From positions 124,001 through 188,000 of the forward strand of contig QKDN01000054.1 in NCBI GenBank assembly GCA_003252535.1: 64,000 nt of DNA, in the 5' to 3' direction. Shown piece after piece: positions 16,440 to 25,041 of the stretch (its first letter is position 1; the number at the start of each line of letters is the position of its first letter). The notes below the pieces were generated by a model. It was not told the origin of the DNA, ran no database searches, and saw only the letters and a program-made list of their open reading frames with translations. This DNA comes from Campylobacterota bacterium (GTDB lineage Bacteria; Campylobacterota; Campylobacteria; Campylobacterales; Sulfurovaceae). The translations under genes and the position numbers were made by a program.

Positions 16440-17654
16440 ATGGCACATTTTGAAAAAGCAAACAGCATCAATGAATGGATGGATCAGAGGCTGGCGGTAA
16501 ACACGCTCAAAAAAGTAATGCAGACTGAGTACTGGATTCCAAAGAACATTAACTTCCTTTGGGCTATGGGTATGGTACTCGCTGCGACATTCGGTATCCT
16601 TCTCGTGAGCGGTATCTTCCTTTTGATGTACTACAAGCCGGATGTCAATATGGCGTTCGACAGCGTCAACTACACTATCATGACAGAAGTCGGTTACGGC
16701 TGGCTATGGAGACATATCCACGGTGTCGCTGCATCTCTCGTCTTCCTTGTGATCTATATCCACATGTTCACAGGTATCTACTACGGTTCATACAAAAAGG
16801 GTCGTGAACTTATCTGGCTGTCAGGTATGCTTCTTTTCGTCACTTTCTCAGCCGAAGCGTTCTCGGGATATATGCTTCCATGGGGTCAGATGAGCTACTG
16901 GGCTGGTATGGTTATCACCAACCTTTTCTCTGCAGGTTCTCTTGAGCTTTACGGTCTTGTCGAGTGGATCAGAGGTGACTATGTCCCAGGTGATGCGTTC
17001 CTTACAAGATTCTTCATGCTGCATGTACTCCTCCTGCCGCTTGCTATCATCGGTCTGATCGTACTTCACTTCGGTACGCTCCGTATCCCGCATGTCAACA
17101 ACCAGGACGGTGAAGAGTTCGATTTCGCTGAAGCTGCGAAGCTCTACAAAGAAGGCAAGGTCAAAGAATCAAAGGTTATCCCTTTCAGCCCTGTCTTCCT
17201 CAGTAAAGACGTTTTCGTACTCGGCGTATACTTTATCCTTTTCTTCTACCTCGTGTTCTTCCACTTCGAATTCGCGATGGACCCGGTCAACTTCGACCCA
17301 GCAGATGGACTCAAGACTCCTCCGCACATCTATCCTGAGTGGTACTTCCTCTGGAGTTATGAGATCCTCAGACCATTCCCGAAAGACCCGGGTCTAGTAG
17401 CGTTCGGTATCGCGCAGGTGATCTTCCTTATGCTTCCGTTCCTCGACAGAAGCCCGAATGTGGCGCCTGCAAGCAGAAGAGGTCTCTTCAATGTATGGTT
17501 CTGGATCATGCTCCTCGATATGCTTGTCCTTACGGTCATGGGTAAACTTCCACCGCAAGGTATCTGGAATACTATCGGTCTTGTAGCTGCACTTGTGTTC
17601 TTCGCATTGTGGATTGCACTGCCGATCATCACAAAATCAGAAAAAAAACTATAA
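16440..17654 (+). CDS. petB: Cytochrome b subunit of the bc1 complex
   Basis: Quinol-oxidising membrane core of complex III, with eight membrane helices and two b hemes. 404 residues. The heme-ligand helices show WRHIHGVAASLVFLVIYIHMF and MLHVLLLPLAIIGLIVLHFG, each with the two His about 13-14 residues apart, and the Qo motif PEWYFLWSYEILRPFP is intact. The protein is unsplit (b6 and subunit IV fused). In Campylobacterota the electron donor is menaquinol. Sits between petA and petC with gaps of 10 bases on each side. Confidence 0.97.
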   Translation: MAHFEKANSINEWMDQRLAVNTLKKVMQTEYWIPKNINFLWAMGMVLAATFGILLVSGIFLLMYYKPDVNMAFDSVNYTIMTEVGYGWLWRHIHGVAASLVFLVIYIHMFTGIYYGSYKKGRELIWLSGMLLFVTFSAEAFSGYMLPWGQMSYWAGMVITNLFSAGSLELYGLVEWIRGDYVPGDAFLTRFFMLHVLLLPLAIIGLIVLHFGTLRIPHVNNQDGEEFDFAEAAKLYKEGKVKESKVIPFSPVFLSKDVFVLGVYFILFFYLVFFHFEFAMDPVNFDPADGLKTPPHIYPEWYFLWSYEILRPFPKDPGLVAFGIAQVIFLMLPFLDRSPNVAPASRRGLFNVWFWIMLLDMLVLTVMGKLPPQGIWNTIGLVAALVFFALWIALPIITKSEKKL

Positions 17655-17664
17655 GGAGCAGGGG

Positions 17665-18660
17665 ATGAAAGAACTTAAAATATTCAGTGTCGTAGCGATC
17701 TTCACGCTCATCCTCTACTGGGGTGTCGAGCCGTTCGCTCACTCCCAGATGCACAAGCATGTAGAGGGACACAACTTCACATATGACGGCACAGCCGATA
17801 TCGAAGAGGCAGAGGCAAAAGTAGCAGTTGCTAAAGAAACAAAGACAAAAGTAGCAGAAGCTGAAGCGACACTCGCTGCGAAGAAAACATTCTGGGCAGA
17901 TGTCAAGAGAATCTCAAAGCTTAACGGCAATGCGGCAAACGGTGAAGGTCTCTTCGCTATGTGTGCAGGGTGTCACATGGAAGGCGCTGTCAACATGGGC
18001 GGTGTCACACCTCCAAGCCTTGAGAAAGCAGGCGCACTTTATGACAAGAACTACCTGATCGCTCTTGTCAAGAACCCGGCAATGGCATCAAATGTTGACC
18101 ATAAGTATGCCGATACTATGATGCACCCGATGGGTTCTGTCACTACTATGGTTGTAGACGATCAGTCTATCGCTGATGTAGTAGCATTCCTCATGGAGAA
18201 AAAGAAAGGCGAGATGACCTCAAAAGAGGCATTCAAAGACGCTTGTGGCAGATGTCACGCGATGAGATACGCCAAGACGACTCAGATCGGCGACACTCCT
18301 GTATTCAAAGAGAAAAAAGACGCTCTCGCTCACGAGATCAAAGTACTTGACGAGCAGGCTCTTGTCAAAGGTTACATGGGTAAATTACCACCTGACCTCT
18401 CTATGATGATCAGAGCAAGATCGGCAGAATATATGGAGACATTCGTCGAGAACCCGCAGTCACAGCTTCCTGGTACTTCAATGCCAAGAACAGGTCTCAG
18501 CCATGAGGGTTACGAGAAAGTCAAACAATACCTCACAGAGATCGGTGATCCTAGCAAACCTGCAAGAGAAGCAATCGGACCATGGGTTGTCCTCTTCTTC
18601 GTAGTGTTCTCTGTACTTGCACTCCTCTGGAAAAAAGAGAAGTGGAGAGACCACCACTAA
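17665..18660 (+). CDS. petC: Di-heme c-type cytochrome subunit of the bc1 complex
   Basis: 331 residues from the ATG at 17665, which follows AAGGAGCAGGGG. It replaces the single-heme c1 of other bacteria, the arrangement found in Campylobacterota. An N-terminal membrane segment (about 4-20) is followed by a helical Ala/Glu/Lys linker (47-75), then two cytochrome c domains with heme sites CAGCH (100-104) and CGRCH (194-198). The C-terminal helix (about 308-325, VVLFFVVFSVLALLW) anchors it in the membrane. Axial Met candidates are MHPMGS and GTSMPR. Confidence 0.95.
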   Translation: MKELKIFSVVAIFTLILYWGVEPFAHSQMHKHVEGHNFTYDGTADIEEAEAKVAVAKETKTKVAEAEATLAAKKTFWADVKRISKLNGNAANGEGLFAMCAGCHMEGAVNMGGVTPPSLEKAGALYDKNYLIALVKNPAMASNVDHKYADTMMHPMGSVTTMVVDDQSIADVVAFLMEKKKGEMTSKEAFKDACGRCHAMRYAKTTQIGDTPVFKEKKDALAHEIKVLDEQALVKGYMGKLPPDLSMMIRARSAEYMETFVENPQSQLPGTSMPRTGLSHEGYEKVKQYLTEIGDPSKPAREAIGPWVVLFFVVFSVLALLWKKEKWRDHH

Positions 18661-18669
18661 TTTCCATCT

Positions 18670-18687
18670 CAAGAGCTTAAGCTCTTG
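18670..18687 (+). terminator. Palindrome after petC
   Basis: Perfect 18-base palindrome CAAGAGCTTAAGCTCTTG starting 10 bases after the petC stop, with outer TTTCC/GGAAA complementarity that could extend the stem past a small bulge. It lacks a strong T-tract, so it may be an mRNA 3'-end stabilising hairpin or a weak terminator of petABC. Confidence 0.55.
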
Positions 18688-18862
18688 GGAAACTAATACC
18701 CACAATCCACTCTACCCTATTTTTCTTCCAAATATCTTTATCCCTATCACTACTTTTTTGCATAGAATTATCCTATGAACAGAGCTGTATATTGTAACAA
18801 GCAGAAGATTTCTGTATGTGTGAAAATAAAATCGCTTGCTGTTGGGAAATGATTGGTCTTTC

Positions 18863-18979
18863 GTGGTCCTGAACTTCATTCAGGACCACTGTGCACTGGT
18901 ACTGCCTCCAGTGGATACACCGGACCAGGTCCGGTATGATGCAATGAGAATGAAAGAGTCGTGGTCATTGCTATGACCA
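18863..18979. other. Array of four hairpins in the petC-SCP spacer
   Basis: The 324-base gene-free stretch 18661-18984 contains, after the petC palindrome and about 150 featureless AT-rich bases, four stems in a row. They are GTGGTCCTGAA/TTCAGGACCAC (18863-18889), CACTGG/CCAGTG (18894-18913), ACCGGACC/GGTCCGGT around a single A (18919-18935), and TGGTCAT/ATGACCA (18962-18979). It lies just beyond the 3' end of the minus-strand SCP gene. It could be a composite terminator, a decayed repeat element or a structured RNA. No ORF with a plausible start was found. Confidence 0.5.
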
Positions 18980-18984
18980 GGCGA

Positions 18985-19578
18985 TTAATACGGTGTTTCG
19001 CCTATATAATTACCCGGAGGATTGTACTGACAGACGACAATAGTATGCCACGAAGCGCTGCTGGACTTCGCACACCCCACTTCGGTTGTATCCTGCCAGA
19101 TGAGCTGGGTGTAATGGCCACAATCGTACCATTCTCCATAGCACGTTTTTGTATCGAAATTGAACTCGCTTTTCTCTTCGTACCAGCTGTTGATCGCATC
19201 AAGATAGGTTGCATCGAGCGATGATGCATAGAGGTTCTCTCCATACGATGTGCTGCTGTGTTCCAATGTACCGATAGTCGCCAGATAATCAGCATGCTCT
19301 TGTGCTGATGCCGCTACCGTATCGCTCCAGACGAGTGCATGGTCACTGTATACTTCGGCTCTGATCTCGTTGTGGCGCGTGACTGCCTGAATGTATTCGG
19401 GTGAAGTGGAGCCACCGGTAGAGGTATCGGTGATCGCTGTCCCTGATTCAGATGTTGTTTGTGTATCCGTTGTCTGTGTTGTGGTGGTTTGCGTGTCCGT
19501 AGTTTCGCCTGATGTACCGCTGCATCCAAGCAATCCAACTATTCCAAGCAGACTGAGTGCTACTCCCGTTCTTCCCAT
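18985..19578 (-). CDS. SCP/PR-1 (CAP) domain lipoprotein
   Basis: 197 residues from the ATG at 19578, which is preceded by GGAGGAG; the longer frame upstream lacks a signal sequence. The N-terminus is a lipoprotein signal (LLGIVGLLGC) followed by a Thr-rich spacer (about 25-55) and a CAP/SCP domain. The domain shows RHNEIRAEV, ALVWSDTVAASAQEHADYLA, SYGENLYAS, CGHYTQLIWQDTTEVGCA and VVCQYNPPGNY, with the conserved His and Glu of the CAP cavity (in RHNEIR and GENL, plus GHYTQ). The CAP superfamily occurs widely in secreted proteins; its bacterial function is unsettled. Tandem with a second copy 30 bases upstream. Confidence 0.9.
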   Translation of the reverse strand: MGRTGVALSLLGIVGLLGCSGTSGETTDTQTTTTQTTDTQTTSESGTAITDTSTGGSTSPEYIQAVTRHNEIRAEVYSDHALVWSDTVAASAQEHADYLATIGTLEHSSTSYGENLYASSLDATYLDAINSWYEEKSEFNFDTKTCYGEWYDCGHYTQLIWQDTTEVGCAKSSSASWHTIVVCQYNPPGNYIGETPY

Positions 19579-19607
19579 TAAAACTCCTCCAGAAAATATA
19601 TATTCGA

Positions 19608-20138
19608 TCAGTAGGGAACCTGCCCCTGGTAGTTGCCCGGCGGGTCGTACTGACAGACGACGATCGTTTTCCATGTCCTGCTGCTGGACCTGCCGCACCC
19701 CAACCTGGCAGAATTTCGCCAGATGATCTGTGAATAGTGTCCGCATTCGTACCAGCCATTATAGCACTTTTTTGTTCTGGGGTTGAACTTTTTTTTCTCC
19801 AGGTACCAGCTGCTGACTGCATCGGGTATCGCTGCGGGTGCAGAAGAGGCAAAAAGGTTCTCGCCATAGCCGTTCTGACTGTGCACGAAGAGATTATGCG
19901 AGGCGAGATAGTCGGCATGCTTCTGGGCAGAAGCGGCGAGCGCAGGGCTCCAGACCAGGTCGTTACCGCGGTAGACCTGCCGCCTGATCCTGTTGTGCTC
20001 GTTGAGAGTATGCTTCATTTCATCAGGGGTCGGCCGCAGAGTGTGCGGGTGGGATGCGGGCTGCTTTGCACAGAGTTCCAGGCTGCCCAGGAGGAGAAGT
20101 ATGAACCAAATGATGATAGATGGGCGGGGAAAGGACAT
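19608..20138 (-). CDS. SCP/PR-1 (CAP) domain secreted protein, second copy
   Basis: 176 residues with a signal peptide (IIIWFILLLLGSLELCA). The CAP domain closely follows that of the downstream neighbour: EHNRIRRQVYRGNDLVWSPA, AASAQKHADYLA, GYGENLFAS, CGHYSQIIWRNSARLGCGR and VVCQYDPPGNY. It has no Thr-rich linker and no lipobox in the right place, so it is probably periplasmic or released, while its paralogue is lipid-anchored. AAGGAGTAGCT lies upstream of the ATG at 20138. The duplication keeps both Cys of CGHY and VVCQY, probably a disulfide. Confidence 0.9.
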   Translation of the reverse strand: MSFPRPSIIIWFILLLLGSLELCAKQPASHPHTLRPTPDEMKHTLNEHNRIRRQVYRGNDLVWSPALAASAQKHADYLASHNLFVHSQNGYGENLFASSAPAAIPDAVSSWYLEKKKFNPRTKKCYNGWYECGHYSQIIWRNSARLGCGRSSSRTWKTIVVCQYDPPGNYQGQVPY

Positions 20139-20262
20139 AATAGCTACTCCTTGTGTCGTTGAAACTTAACTTCATAATAATATCACAATAATAACCTGTT
20201 TTGTCACCTCACTCTTATATACATTTCGATACTCTAAGCAAAAACTTGAGAATGGAACGAGA

Positions 20263-21240
20263 ATGCTAATAGACGGACACGGCAGGAGAGTCGATTATCT
20301 ACGGGTCTCCGTAACGGAGCGATGTAACTTCCGATGCCAATACTGTATGCCCGAGAAGCCTTTTTCATGGGTGCCGAGAGAAAATCTGCTGAGTTTTGAA
20401 GAGCTCTTTGTCTTCATCAGGACGGCGATAGACGAGGGGATCACCAAGATACGCATCACCGGCGGGGAACCGCTGCTGCGCGAAGACCTGGACAAGTTCA
20501 TCGCGATGATCCACGATTATAAGAACGACATCGACCTCGCGCTCACTACCAACGGCTACCTCCTCGAAGAGACCGCGCAGCGGCTCAAAGATGCTGGGCT
20601 GAGGAGGATCAATATCTCCCTCGACTCGCTCAAGAGCGAAGTGGCATGGAAGATCGCCCAGAAGGATATCCTTGCCAAAGTACTTTCCGGTATCGACAAG
20701 GCGATCGAGGCGGGGCTCAAGGTCAAGATCAACATGGTACCGCTCAAAGGGGTCAATGACGACGAGATCGTCGATATCCTCCACTACTGCCGTGATCGCG
20801 GGATCAAGGTACGATTCATCGAGTATATGGAGAACGCCCACGCGTCGCAGTCGCTCCAGGGGATGCACGGCAAGGAGATCCTCGCCCGCATCAAAGAGGC
20901 GCACACCATCAGGGCGCTCGGGCGCGAGGGTGCGAGCCCTTCGTTTAACTATGTGCTTGAGGACGGCACGGAGTTTGGTCTCATCGACCCGCACAAACAC
21001 GACTTCTGCGAGAGCTGCAACCGCATACGGCTCACCGCTGAGGGGCATCTGATCCCCTGCCTCTATTTCGACGAGGCGATGAGCATCGCCGAACATGTCA
21101 AAAAAGGGGACATCGCCGGAGCCTCCGAGGTGCTCGCACAGGTACTGCGAGACAAACCCAAGGAGAACCGCTGGAGTCATGAGAATACTGACGAGGGTAT
21201 CAACGAGAGCTCCCGCGCATTCTACCAGACGGGCGGATGA
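20263..21240 (+). CDS. moaA: GTP 3',8-cyclase (molybdenum cofactor biosynthesis protein A)
   Basis: Radical-SAM enzyme that rearranges GTP in the first step of molybdopterin synthesis. 325 residues. The N-terminal SAM cluster is CNFRCQYC (Cys21, 25, 28), the GGEP motif is at 67-70, and the second C-terminal cluster uses Cys249, Cys252 and Cys266 (CESCNRIR ... LIPC). The chain ends in Gly-Gly, the catalytic tail that is needed in the active enzyme. Its stop overlaps the ATG of queE, giving the run moaA-queE-queD. The molybdenum theme recurs at moeA and modE-modA in this window. Confidence 0.96.
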   Translation: MLIDGHGRRVDYLRVSVTERCNFRCQYCMPEKPFSWVPRENLLSFEELFVFIRTAIDEGITKIRITGGEPLLREDLDKFIAMIHDYKNDIDLALTTNGYLLEETAQRLKDAGLRRINISLDSLKSEVAWKIAQKDILAKVLSGIDKAIEAGLKVKINMVPLKGVNDDEIVDILHYCRDRGIKVRFIEYMENAHASQSLQGMHGKEILARIKEAHTIRALGREGASPSFNYVLEDGTEFGLIDPHKHDFCESCNRIRLTAEGHLIPCLYFDEAMSIAEHVKKGDIAGASEVLAQVLRDKPKENRWSHENTDEGINESSRAFYQTGG

Positions 21241-21998
21241 TGTTTTACCTGGTCGAAGAGTTCTTATCACTACAGGGGGAGGGGAAGTACGCGGGTACCC
21301 CTTCGTATTTCCTCCGTACAGGGGGGTGCAACCTCGTCTGTCCCGGTTTCGGGGCGTGCTACGAGGTAGGGAGCGAGACGCGTTCTGGGTGCGATACCTA
21401 CTTCGCCGTCGACCGCGCCTTCGCCCCGTCATGGCAGAAGGTCGGGGATATCAAGCTCTTCACCGCCGACCTCGCAAAGGGCTTCGAGGAGATGGGATAC
21501 CAGCCCCATGTCGTCATCACCGGGGGCGAGCCGCTGCTCTACTACGCTGACGCGAGTTTCTACCGCCTCGTCGAGTGGCTGTGCGGCAGGGGGATCGCCG
21601 TGACATTCGAGACCAATGCGACGGTGGAGATCGACTTCGAAGCCTACCCGGCATACCGCGAGTGTATCTTCGCCCTCTCCATCAAGCTCTCCAACAGCGG
21701 CGAAGAGCACAAAAAACGGATCAAGCCCCACGCGATAGCCACTATCGTCGGCAACGCCAGAGAGAGCTTTTTCAAGTTCACGATCGACAAAGGACTGGTC
21801 GAGACGAGCGCACGCGAAGAGATAGAGGAGATCGTCTCCGCCCATCCGGGTCAGGAGGTCTTCTGCATGCCCGTAGGGGAGTGCAGGGAGTCGATCCGGC
21901 GCAACGACAGGAGCGTCTTCGAGTTCTGTATCAAGCACGGCTACCGCTACAGCGACAGGCTCCACATCCGTATCTTCGACAAGACACAGGGGGTATAA
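21237..21998 (+). CDS. queE: 7-carboxy-7-deazaguanine synthase, with cluster-loop insertion
   Basis: Radical-SAM enzyme making the deazaguanine ring of queuosine. 253 residues: [20 protein letters not shown] at the start is typical. The cluster Cys residues are Cys31 and Cys35 (CNLVC). The usual third Cys of CxxC-Asp-Thr is not 3 residues on: [18 protein letters not shown] puts the Cys-Asp-Thr at 52-54, with Cys41 in between. So either Cys41 or Cys52 is the third ligand; the CDT context favours Cys52 with an insertion of about 14 residues. [10 protein letters not shown] follows. Partners with queD downstream (2 bases apart). Confidence 0.9.
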   Translation: MMFYLVEEFLSLQGEGKYAGTPSYFLRTGGCNLVCPGFGACYEVGSETRSGCDTYFAVDRAFAPSWQKVGDIKLFTADLAKGFEEMGYQPHVVITGGEPLLYYADASFYRLVEWLCGRGIAVTFETNATVEIDFEAYPAYRECIFALSIKLSNSGEEHKKRIKPHAIATIVGNARESFFKFTIDKGLVETSAREEIEEIVSAHPGQEVFCMPVGECRESIRRNDRSVFEFCIKHGYRYSDRLHIRIFDKTQGV

Positions 21999-21999
21999 G

Positions 22000-22581
22000 A
22001 TGATCATCCGCAAGCTCTACAAGTTTGAAAACGCCCATATCGTCCGCGGCTGTTCGACCCAGCGCTGCTCCCAGAATGTCCACGGCCACTCCTACCAGGT
22101 CGAAGTGCTCCTCGAATCCAACTACCTCGACCACGGCCAGATGGTCTACGACTTCGGGCTGATGAAGCTCTCGATCAAGGATATGATCGATTCGTTCGAC
22201 CATGCGATCACCCTCTGGAGCGGCGATGAGCATGAATACATCGAGAGTATGAAACGCTACAGTTCCCGTTACATCGTCCTCCCCGTCTCCCCCTCGGCAG
22301 AACAGTTCGCGAGGGTGATCTACCTCATGGTCGAGCGGATCATGGAACTGACCAATATGCAAAACGGTGAGCGGGAGGTGAAGCTCCACAGCATCATCGT
22401 CCACGAGACACAGACCGGCTACGCCCAGGCGTTCAGGGAGGATGCCCACAGCCCTCTTATGGGAGAGATAGCCCTCGGCGAGATCGTATTTTCCGATCAG
22501 ATACGCAGCGAATGGAGTGATAGCACGATCTGGGACAAACTGCTCAACAGCGAATCGCTTGTCAATCCTGTGAGGGTGTGA
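22000..22581 (+). CDS. queD: 6-carboxytetrahydropterin synthase
   Basis: Turns 7,8-dihydroneopterin triphosphate into 6-carboxytetrahydropterin, the step before QueE. 193 residues, longer than the 120-residue minimal enzyme because of extra loops (about 60-130). Zinc ligands: His in ENAHIV and the two His of HGHSYQVEVL. A catalytic Cys lies just before (CSQNVHGH, Cx4H rather than the more usual Cx3H). The acidic VHETQTGYA segment near 150 is the pterin-binding motif. Third gene of moaA-queE-queD. Confidence 0.92.
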   Translation: MIIRKLYKFENAHIVRGCSTQRCSQNVHGHSYQVEVLLESNYLDHGQMVYDFGLMKLSIKDMIDSFDHAITLWSGDEHEYIESMKRYSSRYIVLPVSPSAEQFARVIYLMVERIMELTNMQNGEREVKLHSIIVHETQTGYAQAFREDAHSPLMGEIALGEIVFSDQIRSEWSDSTIWDKLLNSESLVNPVRV

Positions 22582-22636
22582 CATTGTTCATCACCCTCGG
22601 CTTGTCCGGGGATCTATCACTCTCCTACCGTTAGAG

Positions 22637-22656
22637 ATTCCCGTTTTCACGGGAAT
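22637..22656. repeat. REP-like hairpin ATTCCCGT-TTTC-ACGGGAAT
   Basis: Perfect 8-bp stem in the spacer between queD and the convergent NYN gene, flanked by GACC. The form 'GATTCCCG...CGGGAATGAC' is a very common extragenic palindrome in Proteobacteria. The CTTGTCCGGGGATC a few bases before it fits the same class. It may also act as a bidirectional terminator for the two convergent genes. Confidence 0.5.
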
Positions 22657-22680
22657 GACCATGCGGATTTGATGATCTTT

Positions 22681-23382
22681 CTACTTTATCCTCACGATAG
22701 GGATGCTCCGGTTATTGTTCGAAGGGATATATTGCAGGTCGACGAAGGGGATATCCCGCAGCAGTTCGCTCCATGATTTGTAGTTGCCGTAGTTCTTGGC
22801 GGAGTGGGAGTAGTTGTTCTTGAAATAGACGCCGAAGGTCGAGACATAGGCCCAGCCATCGTCCTCCTTGGTATTGTTGATCGCATGTTTGATCCGGTTG
22901 AGGAGCTTGGTGTCGCTGAGGAGGTCGGAGGTCTTGATCGACTTCTTCCCTATCTCTATGAACTCGCTGCACGCCTTCTGGAGCACTTTGCTCGTCTTCT
23001 CCTCGCCGAAACCTATCACCTGAATCCCCTGCGACTTGATCTCGGTCACCAGCGGGGTGAAGTCGCTGTCGCTTGTGGCGAGGGCGATGTAGTCGATACT
23101 GTTGCTCAGATAGAGGGTCTTCATGATATCGACAGTCATCTTGATATCGGTGGCGTTCTTGGTGGTGGAGTAGGGGGGCTGGTGGATCGGCTCGAGCGAG
23201 TAGTCGAAGATCAGCTCATTCCACTTTTTGAGTCCGGGGTTGTTCCAGTCGCCGTATGCCTTGCGGATATGTATCTCCCCCAGCCCGGCGAGGTCGCTGA
23301 TGATATCGTCGATGTATTTGTAGCTGACATTTTCACAGTCGATGAAGAGGGCGATTTTGTTGTTCTTTTCCATGGGTTGCAT
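22681..23382 (-). CDS. NYN-domain RNase with C-terminal OST-HTH/LOTUS-like domain
   Basis: 233 residues. The NYN/PIN-like nuclease domain (about 5-150) carries the acidic motifs ALFIDCENV, TDIKMTVDIM and ATSDSDFTPLV, the metal-binding set of LabA/limkain-type nucleases. After a linker, residues about 165-233 look like an OST-HTH (LOTUS) RNA-binding domain ending FVDLQYIPSNNN...IPIVRIK. A ribonuclease acting on structured RNA is the likely role. The start is ambiguous: GAGG sits 1 base before the ATG at 23382 and 10 bases before a second ATG at 23373. No operon partner. Confidence 0.85.
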   Translation of the reverse strand: MQPMEKNNKIALFIDCENVSYKYIDDIISDLAGLGEIHIRKAYGDWNNPGLKKWNELIFDYSLEPIHQPPYSTTKNATDIKMTVDIMKTLYLSNSIDYIALATSDSDFTPLVTEIKSQGIQVIGFGEEKTSKVLQKACSEFIEIGKKSIKTSDLLSDTKLLNRIKHAINNTKEDDGWAYVSTFGVYFKNNYSHSAKNYGNYKSWSELLRDIPFVDLQYIPSNNNRSIPIVRIK

Positions 23383-23496
23383 ACCTCAGAGTTTTGATCG
23401 GTAGAAATCATAGCATAAAAATATCTGTTACAACGAACGATCTTTCAACTCTCATAGTGTACTATTATGTCTATAATACTTCTTCGAGGAGAGAAA

Positions 23497-23640
23497 ATGA
23501 AAAAAGTGTTTTTGGCAGTATTGGTAGTATCTGTTGCCGGTATGTTCAGTGGCTGTGCTACATGGTCCGGTATCAAGCATGACAGCAAGAGCGCATGGAA
23601 CAGTACCAAAAAGGCAGTGAATAACGCTACTTCGGATTGA
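23497..23640 (+). CDS. Small entericidin-like lipoprotein
   Basis: 47 residues, too short for most gene callers. MKKVFLAVLVVSVAGMFSGC is a lipoprotein signal with Cys20 at the lipobox (FSGC). The rest, GIKHDSKSAWNSTKKAVNNA, is a short amphipathic helix, as in entericidin-type lipoproteins. TTCGAGGAGAG lies upstream of the ATG. The resemblance to entericidins is in layout; sequence identity is too short to prove family membership. Confidence 0.7.
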   Translation: MKKVFLAVLVVSVAGMFSGCATWSGIKHDSKSAWNSTKKAVNNATSD

Positions 23641-23726
23641 TAGAGGGAAAGCTCGTCGCTTACCCCGTTCACCGATTTGTGCTTCTTCTATGCTATAATG
23701 GAGCCATATCAATACAGGAGTATGAC

Positions 23727-24893
23727 ATGAAAAGAACCGCTATAGCTCTGAGCCTACTGCTTTGTATCCATCTCAATGCAAAAGAACTCCAGCTTCCTCC
23801 CGTACTCAAGCCTGATGACAAAACAGCACAGACATTGCCTCAGGGGAAATTCGTCCGTACCGGGCCGACGATACAGATAGCGATACTGCTGGATACCTCC
23901 AACAGTATGGATGGGCTGATCAACCAGGCCAAAGAGCAGATATGGAACATCGTCAACGAAGTCTCCAGAGCCAACAAGGATCAGAAAGATGTTACGCTCC
24001 AGGTCGCCCTCTATGAATATGGCAAGAGTTCACTGCCGATCTACAGCGGCTATATGCAGATGCTCTCCCCGCTGACCAACGATCTCGACTTCCTTTCCGA
24101 AAAGCTTTTCGGTCTGCGTACACAGGGTGGTGAAGAGTATGCCGGGGAGGCTATCGGCAAGGCATCGTTCGATCTCTTCTGGAGCAACCATCCAGACGAT
24201 CTGCGGATCATCATCATAGCAGGTAACGAGAACTTTGACCAGGGGCATGTCGACTACCGCGCGACGACTGCCAAGGCCAGGGAGAAAGGGATCATCGTCA
24301 ATACGATCTACTGTGGCGACTATAACGGCGGTATAGGCCTCAACTGGCAGGACGGCGCTATGCGCGGAGGTGGGAAATATATGAATATCGACTCCGATGT
24401 CAGGGTCGTGCATATCCCGACACCATATGATGATGAGATACTGGGGCTCAACCAGCAGCTCAATGATACCTATATCGGCTACGGTTACGAGGGGATGCGC
24501 AAAAAAGAACGTCAGGCTGTCGAAGACACCAAGAACGCTGCGTTCTCCAAAGGCTCCTATATCAACCGTGTCGTTTCCAAATCGACCAAGCAGTACAAGA
24601 CCGAATCGTGGGACGCCGTCGCAAGCTACGAAGAGGGGAACGAAAAAGTACTCAAGGAGCTCAGGGAGAGCAACGAGAAATACAAGGACAAATCGGACGA
24701 CGAGGTCAAAAAGATCGTAGAAGAGAAATCACAGAAGAGAAAAGAGATCACGAAGGATATCCAGGAGCTCGAGAAAAAACGGCGGGAATACATAGCCAAG
24801 AACCCACCGAAAGAGCAGAAGACCTTCGGTGCGAAGATACTCGAGGAGATCACGGCACAGATGAAAGAGAAGGGATATATCTTCAAGAAGTAG
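23727..24893 (+). CDS. Exported VWA-domain protein
   Basis: 388 residues from the ATG at 23727, which begins a signal peptide (RTAIALSLLLCIHLNA) and follows ACAGGAG. A von Willebrand A domain follows at about 45-230: the MIDAS motif DTSNSMDG near residue 59 (DxSxS), then LTNDLDFLSEKLF, RTQGGEEYAGEA and DLRIIIIAGNENF. The C-terminal third (about 300-370) is a long charged coiled coil (EKVLKELRESNEKYKD, KKRREYI). Periplasmic metal-ion-dependent adhesion or assembly is the usual role. The preceding small lipoprotein may be in the same transcript; it lies 86 bases upstream. Confidence 0.85.
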   Translation: MKRTAIALSLLLCIHLNAKELQLPPVLKPDDKTAQTLPQGKFVRTGPTIQIAILLDTSNSMDGLINQAKEQIWNIVNEVSRANKDQKDVTLQVALYEYGKSSLPIYSGYMQMLSPLTNDLDFLSEKLFGLRTQGGEEYAGEAIGKASFDLFWSNHPDDLRIIIIAGNENFDQGHVDYRATTAKAREKGIIVNTIYCGDYNGGIGLNWQDGAMRGGGKYMNIDSDVRVVHIPTPYDDEILGLNQQLNDTYIGYGYEGMRKKERQAVEDTKNAAFSKGSYINRVVSKSTKQYKTESWDAVASYEEGNEKVLKELRESNEKYKDKSDDEVKKIVEEKSQKRKEITKDIQELEKKRREYIAKNPPKEQKTFGAKILEEITAQMKEKGYIFKK

Positions 24894-24919
24894 GAATTTA
24901 GCAAATCCATTGCATCCTA

Positions 24920-25014
24920 TTTTGGGAGTCGACAGTTTCGGCCCCACGGACAGAAAAGTACTCTTGGTACAGCCAGCATTTGTTTTTCGGGACTGAAGTC
25001 TCCGACTCCTAAAA
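24920..25014. other. Long-range inverted repeat, possible structured RNA or repeat element
   Basis: TTTTGGGAGTCG (24920-24931) pairs with CGACTCCTAAAA (25003-25014) with one G-U, closing a 71-base interior that carries further partial pairing (GTTTCGGCCC against GGGACTGAAGTC). It lies between two convergent genes. It may be a bidirectional terminator, a small MITE-like element, or an RNA. No ORF. Confidence 0.4.
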
Positions 25015-25041
25015 TAATACCTTTTCTTGTGTGCTATAAGA

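Noticed and set aside
18779-18852. 25-codon ORF in the petC-SCP spacer
   Set aside because: It has no ribosome-binding site, no recognisable composition or signal sequence, and is likely chance.
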